Assembly (NCBI GenBank): GCA_016711435.1
Contig: JADJSY010000076.1
Coordinates: 1-12,370 of the forward strand
Direction: 5' to 3'
DNA from: Lewinellaceae bacterium
GTDB lineage: Bacteria > Bacteroidota > Bacteroidia > Chitinophagales > Saprospiraceae
DNA: 12,370 nucleotides
The notes under the pieces were generated by a model, which saw only the letters and a list, made by a program, of their open reading frames with translations, was not told the DNA's origin and searched no databases. A program made the position numbers and the translations under genes. This document shows, in pieces, positions 1 to 8,500 of this stretch (position 1 is its first letter; every line of letters starts with the position of its first letter).

Positions 1-1
1 C

Positions 2-67
2 GGCAATATGGGCTTTGTCCGGGAAGTGCATTTTCATGCTTTTGAAGAGGCGAGGCTGCCTGTTTGA
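2..67 (+). CDS. possible 3' end of an unidentified gene
   Basis: From base 2 the second plus frame stays open for 21 codons and stops with TGA at 65-67; the last residues read EEARLPV. The stop lies 42 bases before the convergent end of the LolA-like gene, a normal spacing for two converging genes. Another plus frame is also open over part of this stretch, so the evidence is only position and plausible amino-acid content. No family can be assigned from this fragment. Confidence 0.3.
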   Translation, partial: GNMGFVREVHFHAFEEARLPV

Positions 68-79
68 CACTTGAAATGC

Positions 80-94
80 AAGGGTGACACCCTT
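80..94. terminator. weak hairpin between two converging gene ends
   Basis: AAGGG and CCCTT form a 5-bp stem around a 5-base loop in the gap between the possible plus-strand gene end and the LolA-like gene end. There is no convincing T-tract on either strand. The decamer TTGAAATGCA just before it (71-80) recurs in the right arm of the large inverted repeat at 1088-1097, which may be chance. It could be a weak bidirectional terminator. Confidence 0.22.
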
Positions 95-109
95 ATTACC
101 TCACCTGCC

Positions 110-877
110 TCATTGCCCCTTCTTCGGAGTATTGGCCGGTTCCTGGCCAGGCTTATCAAAAAGGCCGGCGGGCAGGGCCTTGTTCAACAGCACATCCTTG
201 TATTCATAAACAGTAATACCTGCATTGTTGTGCGTTTCTGTGGAAAAGGGTATCAGAAGGCCCTCTACCTGTCTGAAATCGGAAAAGTAAACCTGCATCG
301 GTGGGCGGCCTTCTTCGATGATGGTTCTTTGGAGTTCTACACCATCGCTTTGGCGGAGGTAGGAAACCATGGATAGCGTATCTGCCGGAATGTTGACCTG
401 TAAGGCGTAAACAGGTGTACCTTTTATGGTATCCGTACCCGATAGCGTAACTAGGAACCCTCTGTTAGCAGCGTCGTAAAACAGGCCATAGACGTCGCCG
501 ACGCCACTTACTTCAAACATCCGGATCCTGCGATTTACTTTGTCTCCTTCTATCTTTTCTTCTTTTGTCATTTTATTGAATGACATCCAAATACCCCGGG
601 GGCTGGTGCAATCGATGGTTTTTATATCCATGCCCAGCATAGTCGAGTTTATTTCCGCTCGAAAGGCTTCGCGGCGCTCCCGATAGAGTTTACAACCCTG
701 CGCTTTGAGACCCGGCTGCGAGCGGCTATTCATGTTGAATGAAATTTCAACAGTTTTTAATTGTTCCAACACGGCGCCGCCCCTGGTAGTGAGGTGTTGT
801 GCAAGAATAGAATCGAGGGTTTGCCCTGTAAGCGGGCAATGAAACAACAGCAATGCTGCCAATAGGTAAGTTTTCAT
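110..877 (-). CDS. exported LolA-like fold protein
   Basis: Intact 255-residue protein. Residues 1-19 form a signal peptide ending in TGQT, so the product should be periplasmic or exported. The rest follows the layout of the Bacteroidota proteins usually named outer membrane lipoprotein-sorting protein: a GGAVLEQLKTVEISF segment near residue 33 (where the family has GG followed by a 'sum of k' strand), then alternating strands, a GTPVYALQVNIP strand, a YFSDFRQVEGLLIPF strand and a C-terminal F-D-K-P. The family shares the half-barrel fold that binds acyl chains. Whether this member carries lipoproteins is not known, since many paralogues have no proven cargo. The ATG at 877 is chosen because the signal peptide starts there. 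It is downstream of the serine hydrolase on the same strand, separated by a large inverted repeat, and has an 11-bp inverted repeat 20 bases upstream. Confidence 0.6.
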   Translation of the reverse strand: MKTYLLAALLLFHCPLTGQTLDSILAQHLTTRGGAVLEQLKTVEISFNMNSRSQPGLKAQGCKLYRERREAFRAEINSTMLGMDIKTIDCTSPRGIWMSFNKMTKEEKIEGDKVNRRIRMFEVSGVGDVYGLFYDAANRGFLVTLSGTDTIKGTPVYALQVNIPADTLSMVSYLRQSDGVELQRTIIEEGRPPMQVYFSDFRQVEGLLIPFSTETHNNAGITVYEYKDVLLNKALPAGLFDKPGQEPANTPKKGQ

Positions 878-897
878 GGTCGAAGTGGAATTTTAGA

Positions 898-936
898 CGC
901 TTAAAACTGGATTCTGCGTTACAAAAGTTTTAAGCG
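898..936 (-). promoter_or_regulatory. 11-bp inverted repeat upstream of the LolA-like gene
   Basis: CGCTTAAAACT (898-908) and AGTTTTAAGCG (926-936) are perfect reverse complements with a 17-base spacer. The near arm is 20 bases before the start codon at 877. Its position suits an operator or a leader hairpin. A near match to the Bacteroidota -7 element (AACTTTTG, first base wrong) lies around its distal arm on the minus strand. No regulator is encoded next to it. The function is inference. Confidence 0.4.
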
Positions 937-1001
937 TGTCTTCCAGATCGACCAGATGAAATTGTTTGCCGACGAATGAAGGAAAATACAGGGAATTTGG
1001 A

Positions 1002-1098
1002 GTGCATTTCAAATTGTCGCTTGGGATCGAGCGCTGCGTATTGTCGGGGTGACTTCGAGTCACCCCGACATATACCGCTACGACAATTTGAAATGCAC
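1002..1098. repeat. nested long inverted repeat (cruciform-like)
   Basis: The outer arms (1002-1019 and 1081-1098) are perfect 18-bp reverse complements. The inner arms (1042-1054 and 1058-1070) are perfect 13-bp complements around a TCG loop. Between them GTAT/ATAC and AGCG/CGCT can pair with small bulges, so almost all 97 bases can fold into one long hairpin. It starts 17 bases after the serine hydrolase stop at 1115, on the path to the LolA-like gene. No T-tract follows on either strand, so it is not a standard intrinsic terminator. It could be a REP-like or non-autonomous element, or a transcript-end hairpin. Confidence 0.7.
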
Positions 1099-1114
1099 CC
1101 GGAATTTGTCGCGT

Positions 1115-2403
1115 TTAATCATCAATCGCCTGCCCCACCAACACCCGGAATTTTTTTCCGGTACTATCGGAATATGCTTTCTGCGTTTGTTTAAATATTA
1201 ACCCGATAATACCCTCCTTCGGATCGGCAAAGTAAGAAGTATTGAAATATCCGCCCCATCCGAAGGCGCCGGCACTGCCTTTGCCGCCCATATCCTGGCC
1301 TGTCTGGTTTAGTACGCCGAACGCCAGTCCGTAAAATGTACCCGGGTCGCCCATCAGGTCTTTGGTATGATTGCCCATCATGAATTGTACGGTGGTACGG
1401 CTCAGGATGCGTACGCCGTTGAGTTCGCCTCCGTTGAGGTACATTTGTAGAAAATTGGCATAGTCCACAATGGTGCTGGACAGACCTGCGCCGCCGGAGA
1501 AAAAGCGCCTGGCGCCTGTAACAGGATAGGCTGGATCGTAAAAAGTAACCGGGTAGCGCACCCATTTTCCCATTTCGGGCTGCTGAACCGGTACCAATCG
1601 GCTTGCCTTGTCATCGGGCAAATAGAACCAGGTATCTTTCATACCCAGAGGGTCGAACAGCCGGGTTTTCAAAAATACATCGAAGGGCATCCCTGATACA
1701 ATCTCTACCAGATAACCCAGCACATCAAGTCCTTCGCTGTACGTGAATTTTTCACCGGGATGGTGGTGGAGGGGCAATCCGGCCAGTTTTTTTACACTTT
1801 CTCCAATGCTGATGGTATCGGTGGTAAACAAATCGGTGACGCCTGCCTTTCGATAAAGCATTTTAAACTGCTCGTCTCCGTCGATGACGCCATACCCGAG
1901 ACCGGAAGTATGCGTGAGCAAATGCCGGATAGAAATTTCGCTTTTGGCGGGATCCGTGGTATAAGTAGTATCGTTGTAACGGAATGTTTTGAGCACCCGG
2001 GGGTTTTTAAATTCCGGGATAAATTTTGAAATCGGATCGTCGAGATCGAATTTACCTTCTTCCCACAGCATCATAACGGCCGTCGCGGTGATGGCTTTGG
2101 TTTGCGATGCAATCCGAAAAATGTCATCCCTTTTCAACATCCGGCCGGCGGTGTTGTCTGCCATACCGAAGGCTTTGTAATACACTATTTTGTTGTTTCG
2201 GGCCACCAGGGCTACCATACCAGGCACCTCGTCCTTTGCTAATGCTTGCAGCACATGGAGTCGATACGTGCCAGGCGTTGCGCGGAAATGCCCACACTTT
2301 CCGGTTTCGCTTCAGACAATGGCGGTGATTTTTTAAGGGATGGGGTTTGAGCAGCGGCGGCAAAAACCAGAAAAAGGGACAAACTGGTGAAAAAATATTT
2401 CAT
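1115..2403 (-). CDS. serine hydrolase, class C beta-lactamase-like family (one frameshift)
   Basis: The restored protein has about 429 residues. A signal peptide (residues 1-19, ending AAAAQ) starts at the ATG at 2403, so it is probably periplasmic. The catalytic S-x-x-K motif is SQTK (about 100-103), with HLLTHTSGL at about 161 and YSEG (about 222) where penicillin-binding relatives have Y-x-N. GWGG (about 382) replaces the usual KTG/HTG box, as in many family VIII esterase-type members. Such enzymes hydrolyse esters, peptides or beta-lactams; the substrate cannot be told here. Residues 1-50 lie in one frame and the rest in another. One base appears missing near 2254, where the coding strand reads ATGTGCTG. 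Adding one base joins the frames as IDSM-V-LQAL and makes the length a multiple of three. The single lesion suggests a sequence error, but a real mutation is not excluded. Confidence 0.85.
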
Positions 2404-2559
2404 GGCTGGTTTTGTAAATGATTGCGAACAAGGTTCATCAAACTTTATTTTTTTTGCCAAATGTCATATAATATGCTGAAAGTGGAGAGTTTAAGAACAT
2501 TAATAGTTGAGAAATCAATTAAATAGACTGGAAAGGCGAGCGCCTCCCCCAAAAAATGC

Positions 2560-2593
2560 AAAAAAAAATCACGTCGCGCAAGCGCGACGTGAT
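2560..2593 (-). terminator. Rho-independent terminator of the TPR/DUF1579-like gene
   Basis: Perfect 12-bp complementary arms (2568-2579 and 2582-2593, GC-rich core) form a tight hairpin. Read on the minus strand, a run of nine T follows (2568-2560). It lies 54 bases after the stop of the gene ending at 2648. Stem, GC content and T-tract all fit an intrinsic terminator, so that gene and the serine hydrolase are probably separate transcription units. Confidence 0.8.
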
Positions 2594-2647
2594 GCTACAG
2601 AACGGAGTCTCACCCAGCCTTCATTTTCATAACTTAACTTAGTTGTG

Positions 2648-3583
2648 CTAAGGCCATTCCCCGCTCCCTTTTCTGACATAAATAAAATCATAGCCCACCT
2701 GATAAGTCTTTCCTTCATCAGCGGATACTTCATAGAATTGGCGTACTTTATTGGGGCCGAGGTTAAAAAATGTCAGTTTTCCGGGTTGTCCCTGCGCAGT
2801 GGTTGTGGTGAAACGCATCGCGCCGTCTTTGTACTCCCCGTTTTCGAAATAGCTCAGGTTGCGCCCGGAGTCCGTCCATATCTGCCGCCATTTGCCGGTC
2901 TCAGGCACGTAGAAATTCATACTTTTTCCGTTATACGGACCGTTCCAGGTAGTCCAGTTTTCCAGAATCAGGCAGCCGCCGGAAACATTCTGGATCGAAC
3001 TGGTACCGGTGCGCTGCCTGGTAGCGCTATTAGAAAACACTTCCCATTCACCCACCCAAAAATCGAATGCACGGGCTGCGGTATCTCGCAAGCAAGGGTA
3101 ACTGGCTAATAACATGGCCTCCCGAAGGGATTTGAGGCGGCTGTCTTTTTGGATGTTCGCAAAGGCAATGTCCTGTTCCAGTTCATAAACGTTGTTGTAG
3201 CCGTTGGACTGCGCTTTTTGTAGCCACTCGAAGGCCTGCGTGTTGTTTTTTTTCAGGGAATAGGCCATCGCCAGGCGGCATTGCACCATCGGAAGCAGGT
3301 TGGCGGGTAAATCAGCCATGTTGGTCAATTGCTGCAACCCACTGATGGCTTCATCCGGGCGGTTCTGGCGGATTTGGCAGAAGGCAATGCGTAGTTTGGG
3401 CAATGCTGCTTCCGGGTATTTCAGCAAGTATTCCCGGTAGGCAGTTTTGGCAGGTTGCCATTGATTGGCAAAAAACAATGAGTCGGCATAGGTGGAAGGC
3501 GGCTGGGTGTTGGCGGGTATTTGGGCGAAAGAAGTGGAACAGCCTGCAACACAGATCAGGAACAAGCGTAATTTTTTCATCAT
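2648..3583 (-). CDS. exported TPR protein with C-terminal DUF1579-like beta-barrel domain
   Basis: Intact, 311 residues from the ATG-ATG pair at 3583/3580. That start is preferred to an open extension to 3727 because the signal peptide (MKKLRLFLICVAGC) begins there. VAGC could be a lipobox with Cys15, or cleavage could follow SFAQ, so lipoprotein or soluble export remains open. Residues about 31-155 are tetratricopeptide-like helical repeats, ending in a segment of the ELEQDIAFANIQKDSRLKSL type that often closes TPR arrays. Residues about 172-305 begin FDFWVGEWEV and contain GCLILENW, GKSMNFYVPETGKWRQIW and a final YDFIYVRK, matching the DUF1579-like barrel found in many exported proteins of unknown role. 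TPR suggests protein binding; no catalytic residues are recognised. It is followed by its own terminator. Confidence 0.65.
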   Translation of the reverse strand: MMKKLRLFLICVAGCSTSFAQIPANTQPPSTYADSLFFANQWQPAKTAYREYLLKYPEAALPKLRIAFCQIRQNRPDEAISGLQQLTNMADLPANLLPMVQCRLAMAYSLKKNNTQAFEWLQKAQSNGYNNVYELEQDIAFANIQKDSRLKSLREAMLLASYPCLRDTAARAFDFWVGEWEVFSNSATRQRTGTSSIQNVSGGCLILENWTTWNGPYNGKSMNFYVPETGKWRQIWTDSGRNLSYFENGEYKDGAMRFTTTTAQGQPGKLTFFNLGPNKVRQFYEVSADEGKTYQVGYDFIYVRKGSGEWP

Positions 3584-3734
3584 AATATTGATATTGAAAA
3601 GCAAGTCTGGGATTTTCAACATCGTTTTGAACTCCGACGGAAAACCCCAGGATGCTTCGTATGAAAAATAAAGCCAAAACACACCCGGTTTGAGGAGAAA
3701 ATGATTAAAACCGATAAAGTTTTCCACAATCCGC

Positions 3735-3742
3735 TACTTTTG
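3735..3742 (+). promoter_or_regulatory. candidate Bacteroidota -7 element for the DUF1573 gene
   Basis: TACTTTTG matches the TAnnTTTG consensus of the Bacteroidota housekeeping sigma factor. It lies 32 bases before the ATG at 3775, which would leave a short leader. No TTG is found 19-21 bases upstream, so the -33 half is missing and the call is tentative. Confidence 0.35.
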
Positions 3743-3774
3743 CCGTCTACTCAACGCTGTTAAATCCGACACCG

Positions 3775-4314
3775 ATGCTACGTTTCCCACGATTAATCCT
3801 GATACTGTTATTTATTGGCGCCGCCATTCCTGCCGAGTCGCAGGCAGACCCCACCCCTGCCGAGCGGACGACCGTCTCCTGGAGCCGCGATACCCTCGAT
3901 TTCGGCGTCATTGAAGAAGGGACTATTTTGCTGGATTCTTTTACGGTTACCAATACCGGCGTCATACCATATCAGATCAGGAGCGTACGAACAAGTTGCG
4001 ACTGTACGGTGCTGCGGTATCCCAAATCGCCGCTTCAACCGGGAAAAACGGCTACTATCCGGGTCGAATTCGACAGCCAGGGCAAGGCAGGCCTGGCACA
4101 GCCGGGTATCATTTTGTATGATAACTCAGCACCTAATTTAAGGAGTATTCTGTATTTTAACGGAAGGATCGTGCCGAGGAAAAAGCCTAAAAATGCAATG
4201 GGAAATTGGGTGTTTGGTGTTTGGTGTAGAGTGTATGGTGTTTGGGGCGCTTCGCCTTTGGCAACTGTGGGTAGCTCAGGCGAAGCGCCCCAAACACCAT
4301 ACACTAGATTTTAA
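3775..4314 (+). CDS. DUF1573 family exported protein with a repeat-encoded C-terminal tail
   Basis: 179 residues. An N-terminal signal peptide (about 1-23) precedes a DUF1573 immunoglobulin-like beta-sandwich (about 38-133). Family marks are DTLDFGVIEEGTILLDSFTVTNTG, the SCDCT motif (74-78, usually SCGCT), PLQPGKTATIRVEFDS and a closing LYFNGRIV. The domain is common in Bacteroidota envelope proteins; its role is not settled. The native domain ends near residue 135. From about residue 146 the frame enters the heptamer and hairpin element (4210-4305), so the tail (FGVWCRVYGVWGASP and beyond) is translated repeat DNA. The TAA at 4312-4314 lies inside the end of the converging acyltransferase. 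The gene probably lost its own stop when the element arrived, though a base error before 4210 could also hide the true stop. Confidence 0.75.
   Translation: MLRFPRLILILLFIGAAIPAESQADPTPAERTTVSWSRDTLDFGVIEEGTILLDSFTVTNTGVIPYQIRSVRTSCDCTVLRYPKSPLQPGKTATIRVEFDSQGKAGLAQPGIILYDNSAPNLRSILYFNGRIVPRKKPKNAMGNWVFGVWCRVYGVWGASPLATVGSSGEAPQTPYTRF
4210..4244 (+). repeat. five degenerate tandem heptamers (GTGTNNN)
   Basis: Read in sevens from 4210 the sequence is GTGTTTG, GTGTTTG, GTGTAGA, GTGTATG, GTGTTTG: five consecutive units, all starting GTGT. The last two units run into the left arm of the inverted repeat that starts at 4230. The array lies inside the DUF1573 reading frame and contains no stop in that frame. 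Confidence 0.75.
4230..4305. repeat. 27-bp perfect inverted repeat between converging genes
   Basis: The arms 4230-4256 and 4279-4305 are perfect reverse complements over 27 bases, with a 22-base loop. Each arm begins with AGTGTA and carries CGCTTCGC near the loop. The right arm overlaps the acyltransferase stop codon (TAG on the minus strand, 4306-4304) by two bases. The hairpin could act as a bidirectional transcript end, but it has no clear T-tract. With the adjoining heptamers it resembles the element at 10135-10249. Confidence 0.8.
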
Positions 4315-5404
4315 TAAAGATTCCCCGCCTGTACAACACCAGGCAAACCAGCCAGATAACAGCCGTAAAACAAAGTGCGTAGAGGAGCGAACCCAGTTCT
4401 GCCTGGTTGATCGGGTAAAACACATTCTGGTAAATCCAGTACAAGGCACTGCGGCTTTTTCCTTCCGCGTCCGTGTATTTGATCAAACCGGCAGTTTTTA
4501 CAACCAAGCCGGCCAGCACAAAGGCAAAAAGAGGGTTGGAGCCGAAAACCAGGAACGGTTTTGCCCATGTATTCCAGCCGCGCAGGTCGAGCGCCCACAC
4601 GCACAAAGACAGGAAAATCATCGCCAGACCACCCGTGTACAAAACGAAAGAACTGGTCCAAAGGGATTTATTGATCGGGAATGCAAGTCCCCAGATAAGT
4701 CCGGCCACACCTATAATGGTTCCATAAAACAACAAATCATACACCAATCGGCCCGGCTCAGATTTGCGCGCCGTTATCAAACTGCCTGTCAGATATCCGA
4801 TGATAACAGTTACAACCGCCGGCAATGTGCTCAGCAGCCCCTCCGGATCAAACGGTATACCTTTTCCCATCCATAAATGTCCGGCGCCCAGCAGCATCAG
4901 GTCGACCTGCCGTACAACATTAAACTCCAGTGCGTATGGATCTGCTCCGCCGCCCAGGTGCAGCACAGTCCAGTAACCCGCAAGCAAAAATCCCGCTGTG
5001 ATGGCCAACACTTGCCGCGACAACATGACACATAAAAATGCCGCCATACCATATGCCAGGCCGATGCGCTGCAGCACACCCAGAATGCGCAATTCCGACC
5101 AGTTTTTATTAAAAAACGGGAATGCATTGAGCGCCAGTCCTATCAAAAAAATGAGCGCTGCGCGGCGAAGTATTTTTCGGGTAAGCGCGGGTGTTAACTG
5201 CTGATTAAATTTTGAGAAGGAAAACCACAAGGCCACGCCTACGATGAACAGAAAAAACGGAAACACCAGATCCGTGGGTGTGCAGCCATGCCAGTCGGCA
5301 TGTTCAAGCGGATCATAGATACTTTGCCAGGTGCCGGGATTGTTCACCACGATCATCAACGCAATAGTAAGTCCGCGGAAAAAATCCAGAGAAAGGTAGC
5401 GCAT
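4304..5404 (-). CDS. NagX/HGSNAT-type membrane acyltransferase (DUF5009-like)
   Basis: Intact, 366 residues, about ten hydrophobic segments across the whole length. The N-terminus MRYLSLDFFRGLTIALMIVV and the following LEHADWHGCTPTDLVFPFFLF are hallmarks of the heparan-alpha-glucosaminide N-acetyltransferase-like family. His35 in EHADWHG aligns with the active-site histidine of the human enzyme, which moves acetyl from acetyl-CoA across the membrane to a glucosamine. In bacteria the family is usually linked to amino-sugar or cell-wall sugar acetylation. The exact acceptor is unknown here. The C-terminus LYRRGIFIKI looks complete, and its TAG stop abuts the inverted repeat at 4230-4305. The gene is divergent from the SusC-like receptor, with a matching promoter in the shared 121-base gap. 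Confidence 0.85.
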   Translation of the reverse strand: MRYLSLDFFRGLTIALMIVVNNPGTWQSIYDPLEHADWHGCTPTDLVFPFFLFIVGVALWFSFSKFNQQLTPALTRKILRRAALIFLIGLALNAFPFFNKNWSELRILGVLQRIGLAYGMAAFLCVMLSRQVLAITAGFLLAGYWTVLHLGGGADPYALEFNVVRQVDLMLLGAGHLWMGKGIPFDPEGLLSTLPAVVTVIIGYLTGSLITARKSEPGRLVYDLLFYGTIIGVAGLIWGLAFPINKSLWTSSFVLYTGGLAMIFLSLCVWALDLRGWNTWAKPFLVFGSNPLFAFVLAGLVVKTAGLIKYTDAEGKSRSALYWIYQNVFYPINQAELGSLLYALCFTAVIWLVCLVLYRRGIFIKI

Positions 5405-5470
5405 AAACAGATTGTTATTTTTTCAGCCGAAATGTAATCAGATAATTCAAAACCATTTTACCTTTCCCCG

Positions 5471-5497
5471 ATGATTATTAAAATCATGTAATTACAT
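5471..5497. promoter_or_regulatory. adjoining palindromes in the divergent promoter gap
   Basis: ATGATT (5471-5476) and AATCAT (5482-5487) form a 6-bp inverted repeat. It shares its last two bases with the perfect 12-bp palindrome ATGTAATTACAT (5486-5497). They lie 29-55 bases before the SusC start, within the acyltransferase leader. They could be regulator sites, but the region is AT-rich and short palindromes arise easily there. Confidence 0.3.
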
Positions 5498-5510
5498 CTA
5501 ACTATTAATC

Positions 5511-5541
5511 CAAACTTAATTTCGTATGAAGAATTTTTCAA
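5511..5541 (-). promoter_or_regulatory. candidate Bacteroidota promoter for the acyltransferase gene
   Basis: On the minus strand TTG (5541-5539) is followed after 20 bases by TAAGTTTG (5518-5511), a full match to the TTG-N(about 19-21)-TAnnTTTG pattern of Bacteroidota. Transcription would start near 5505 and give a leader of about 100 bases before the ATG at 5404. The -33 half lies inside the first codons of the SusC gene, so the two genes may compete. No equal match was found for SusC itself. Confidence 0.45.
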
Positions 5542-8500
5542 TGCCTTTCAGGTGCATGTTAACATTGCTCCTGTCCATGGTGTCGATATGCTTATCGGCA
5601 CAATCTGTCAGTTACAGTATAAAAGGAACCGTAACGGATGATTCCGGCGCCCCGGTTGCAGGCGCCACGGTTTCCTTAAGTGAAGTTCGTCAGGGTACCT
5701 ACACCGATGAAAGAGGGTTTTACAACCTGAGCGGTGCAGTAGCGGAAGGGACTTACAACCTGGAAGTCAAGTACTTCGGCTATCAGGCCTCCCGTAAACA
5801 GGTGAGCATTTCGCTGAGCCAGAGCAATCTTGTACAGGATATTATGCTGGGTGGCGACATCCTCAACCTCGATGAAGTCGTGGTGACAGGCAGTTCGCCG
5901 ACATCGACGCGCCGGCAATTGGGCAACTCCATCGGGGTGGTCGACGGCCGGAGTTTAGAAAAAGCGGCAGTGTGAACCCGCTCGGAGCACTTTCCGGTAA
6001 GGTAGCAGGGGCGCAAATCAGCCAGAATTCAGGCGACCCTTCCGGCGGGTTTTCCATCCGTTTGCGCGGCGCCAGTTCTATCAAAGGTTCCTCCGACCCG
6101 CTTTACATCGTAGACGGGGTCATTGTTGACAACTCGTCGCAGAACGTTATCAATCGAAGCGCCGATGCGATGACAACCAGTTTTGCAGCCGGTCAGAACC
6201 GTTTGGTCGACATCAACCCGAACGATATCGAGCGCATCGAAGTGCTCAACGGCGCTTCCGCCGCTGCCTTGTACGGCTCCAGGGCCTCCAATGGCGTTGT
6301 GCAGATTTTTACCAAAAGAGGGCGCAGTGGCAAGCCGAGTATCGAATTCAGCACCAGCGCCAGCATGAGCCAGTTGCGCCAGAAAGTATTTATGACGGAT
6401 TATGGCAAACGGTTTGGCGTAAAAGGCAACGACCGCCTGGAAACCGCACAGGACCGCCTGACCATTTTGCTGAATGTCGGCCTGACCGAAGCGCAACTCA
6501 CGGCGATGGGCAAAAACTTCGTGAAAGTCGGCCCCGTCAACCGCCTGCTCGTCACGGATCAATATGACGTACAACGGTATGATTATCAGGACAATATCTT
6601 TCAAACAGCATTTGGAACCGACAATTACCTTTCTGTAAAAGGTGGAACGGACAAAAGCAATTATTACGCCTCCTTCGGTTATGCGAACAACGATGGTATT
6701 ATCCTGAATACAAATTTCAAAAAGTACACAGGTCGTCTGCGCCTCAACCAGACGCTCAGCAGTTGGGCCACCTTGTCGGCGGGCCTTGGCTATACCTTGA
6801 GCAAGAGCCAGGATATGCCGAACGGCAACAACTTTTTCAGCCCTATCAGTACGATGTTTATCATCGACAATGTGTGGAATATAGATGAGCGCAGCGCCGA
6901 CGGAACCCTGAAACCGGTGGAACTGGTGCGTATGAATCCGCTTACCGTGCTGGAGACGTTTGACATCACGCAACAAACCAACCGCACCATCGGTGATATT
7001 AGCCTGAAATTGTTTCCATTCAAAGGTTTCCGGGTCGATTACACACTTGGCGCTGACAACTACTCCCTGCAAGGCAACGAGTTGCATCCGCGTGTACCGT
7101 ACACAGGTGTGTCGGCCGATTTCTTCCCGGACGGCTACGTAGGTGTTGCTGTCAGCAATGTGAGCCAGATCAACAGCGACCTCTTACTGACGTATGAAAC
7201 TACATTCGGCAAACATATTACTTCCACCACAACCGGCGGATATCAGTATCAATATGCGCAAACTGATTTTGCATCGGTAGAAGGACGTGACCTGGCGCCG
7301 CTGATTCGCAATATTTCGGCGGCTTCCAACCTGTTTAAACTCCCGGCGCAGTCCATCTCCCAGTTTTCACTGAACGGTTATTTCCTGCAGGAAACATTTG
7401 GATTTAAAGACCAATTGTTTGTGACCTTGGCCGGGCGTATAGACGGCGCCTCCGCTTTTTCAAAGGAAAACCAGAATAACTTTTACCCGAAAGCGAGCAT
7501 GAGTTGGGTGGCATCCGAGATGTTCAAAAGCAGCAATCTGAAGAAAACCTGAGTACGCTAAAACTCCCGCGCTTCTTACGGGCAGGCGGGTAACCTGACG
7601 GGCATCGGCGCGTACGACCGTTTTAATAATTTCCCGGGCAGTAACCTGGCTGGATTACCCGCAGTACTGCCTCCTGCAGCACTGAACAATCCCGACGTTG
7701 CTCCGGAACGTATGACAGAAACGGAAGCCGGCTTCGACCTCGCTTTCTTGCGCAACAGGATCGGTCTCAGCCTGACCGTGTACAACCAGGACATCGATAA
7801 TCTGGCATTTAACCGTCCGCTTCCCCCTTCCATTGGAGGCACCAGCATTGTTACAAATGCAGGCGCTATGAACAACAAGGGTATCGAATTACTGCTTACC
7901 GCTCAACCGGTGCGCAATGCCAATTTCCAGTGGAACCTGGGTCTGAACTTTTCCGCCAACCGCAATGAAGTGTCCGGTATCGATGGCGTTCTGTCGCTCC
8001 GCGGCTCTGACGGCGCGCAGTCGGCTTTGAATGGCGAATCTTTCGGCGTTTTCTTTGGCCGTTATTATGCACGCAATGCCGACGGTTCGCTGTTACTGAC
8101 TTCTCAGGGATTGGCCCAACCGGAACGCGGCCTGGTGATTGTGGAATCTGCCTACAATGAAGCCAGTCTGCCCACCGGCGCGTTGAAAGATCGTATTTAC
8201 CGCTATGGCGGAAGCGTGTATGTGCCTGTGCTCGACGCCAACGGTCAGCCGCTGACCGTAGGCACGCAGGAACTTCGCAAGGTCATCGGCGACCCGACTC
8301 CGGACTGGATTGGATCCTTTAACTCCCTCCCTTTCGTATAAAAACTGACGTTCAATTTCCAGTTTGACGCCATTATGGGCGGTGAAATTTACAACTGGAA
8401 CCGCATCACCAGTAACAATGTCGGTTTCGGTGAAATTGCAGAAAAGGAACTCAAAGGCGAATACCCTGGGGTTATGTGTCGTCTATTGCGGGCGGCGTAA

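Noticed and set aside
3584..3727. N-terminal extension of the TPR/DUF1579-like protein to the ATG at 3727
   Set aside because: The extension lacks family likeness and would bury the signal peptide about 48 residues inside the protein.
4193..4876. 227-codon plus-strand open frame
   Set aside because: Starts in the repeat element and then runs antisense to the intact acyltransferase; low-complexity hydrophilic translation, no family likeness.
6029..7087. 352-codon open frame antisense to the SusC gene
   Set aside because: Lies wholly opposite clear SusC plug and barrel coding sequence, has no recognisable motif, and is explained by GC and codon bias of the real gene.
7548..7568. Programmed ribosomal frameshifting in the SusC gene
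   Set aside because: No slippery heptamer with a downstream structure is seen, shifts go in both directions, and many other sites in the same region show the same type of indel.
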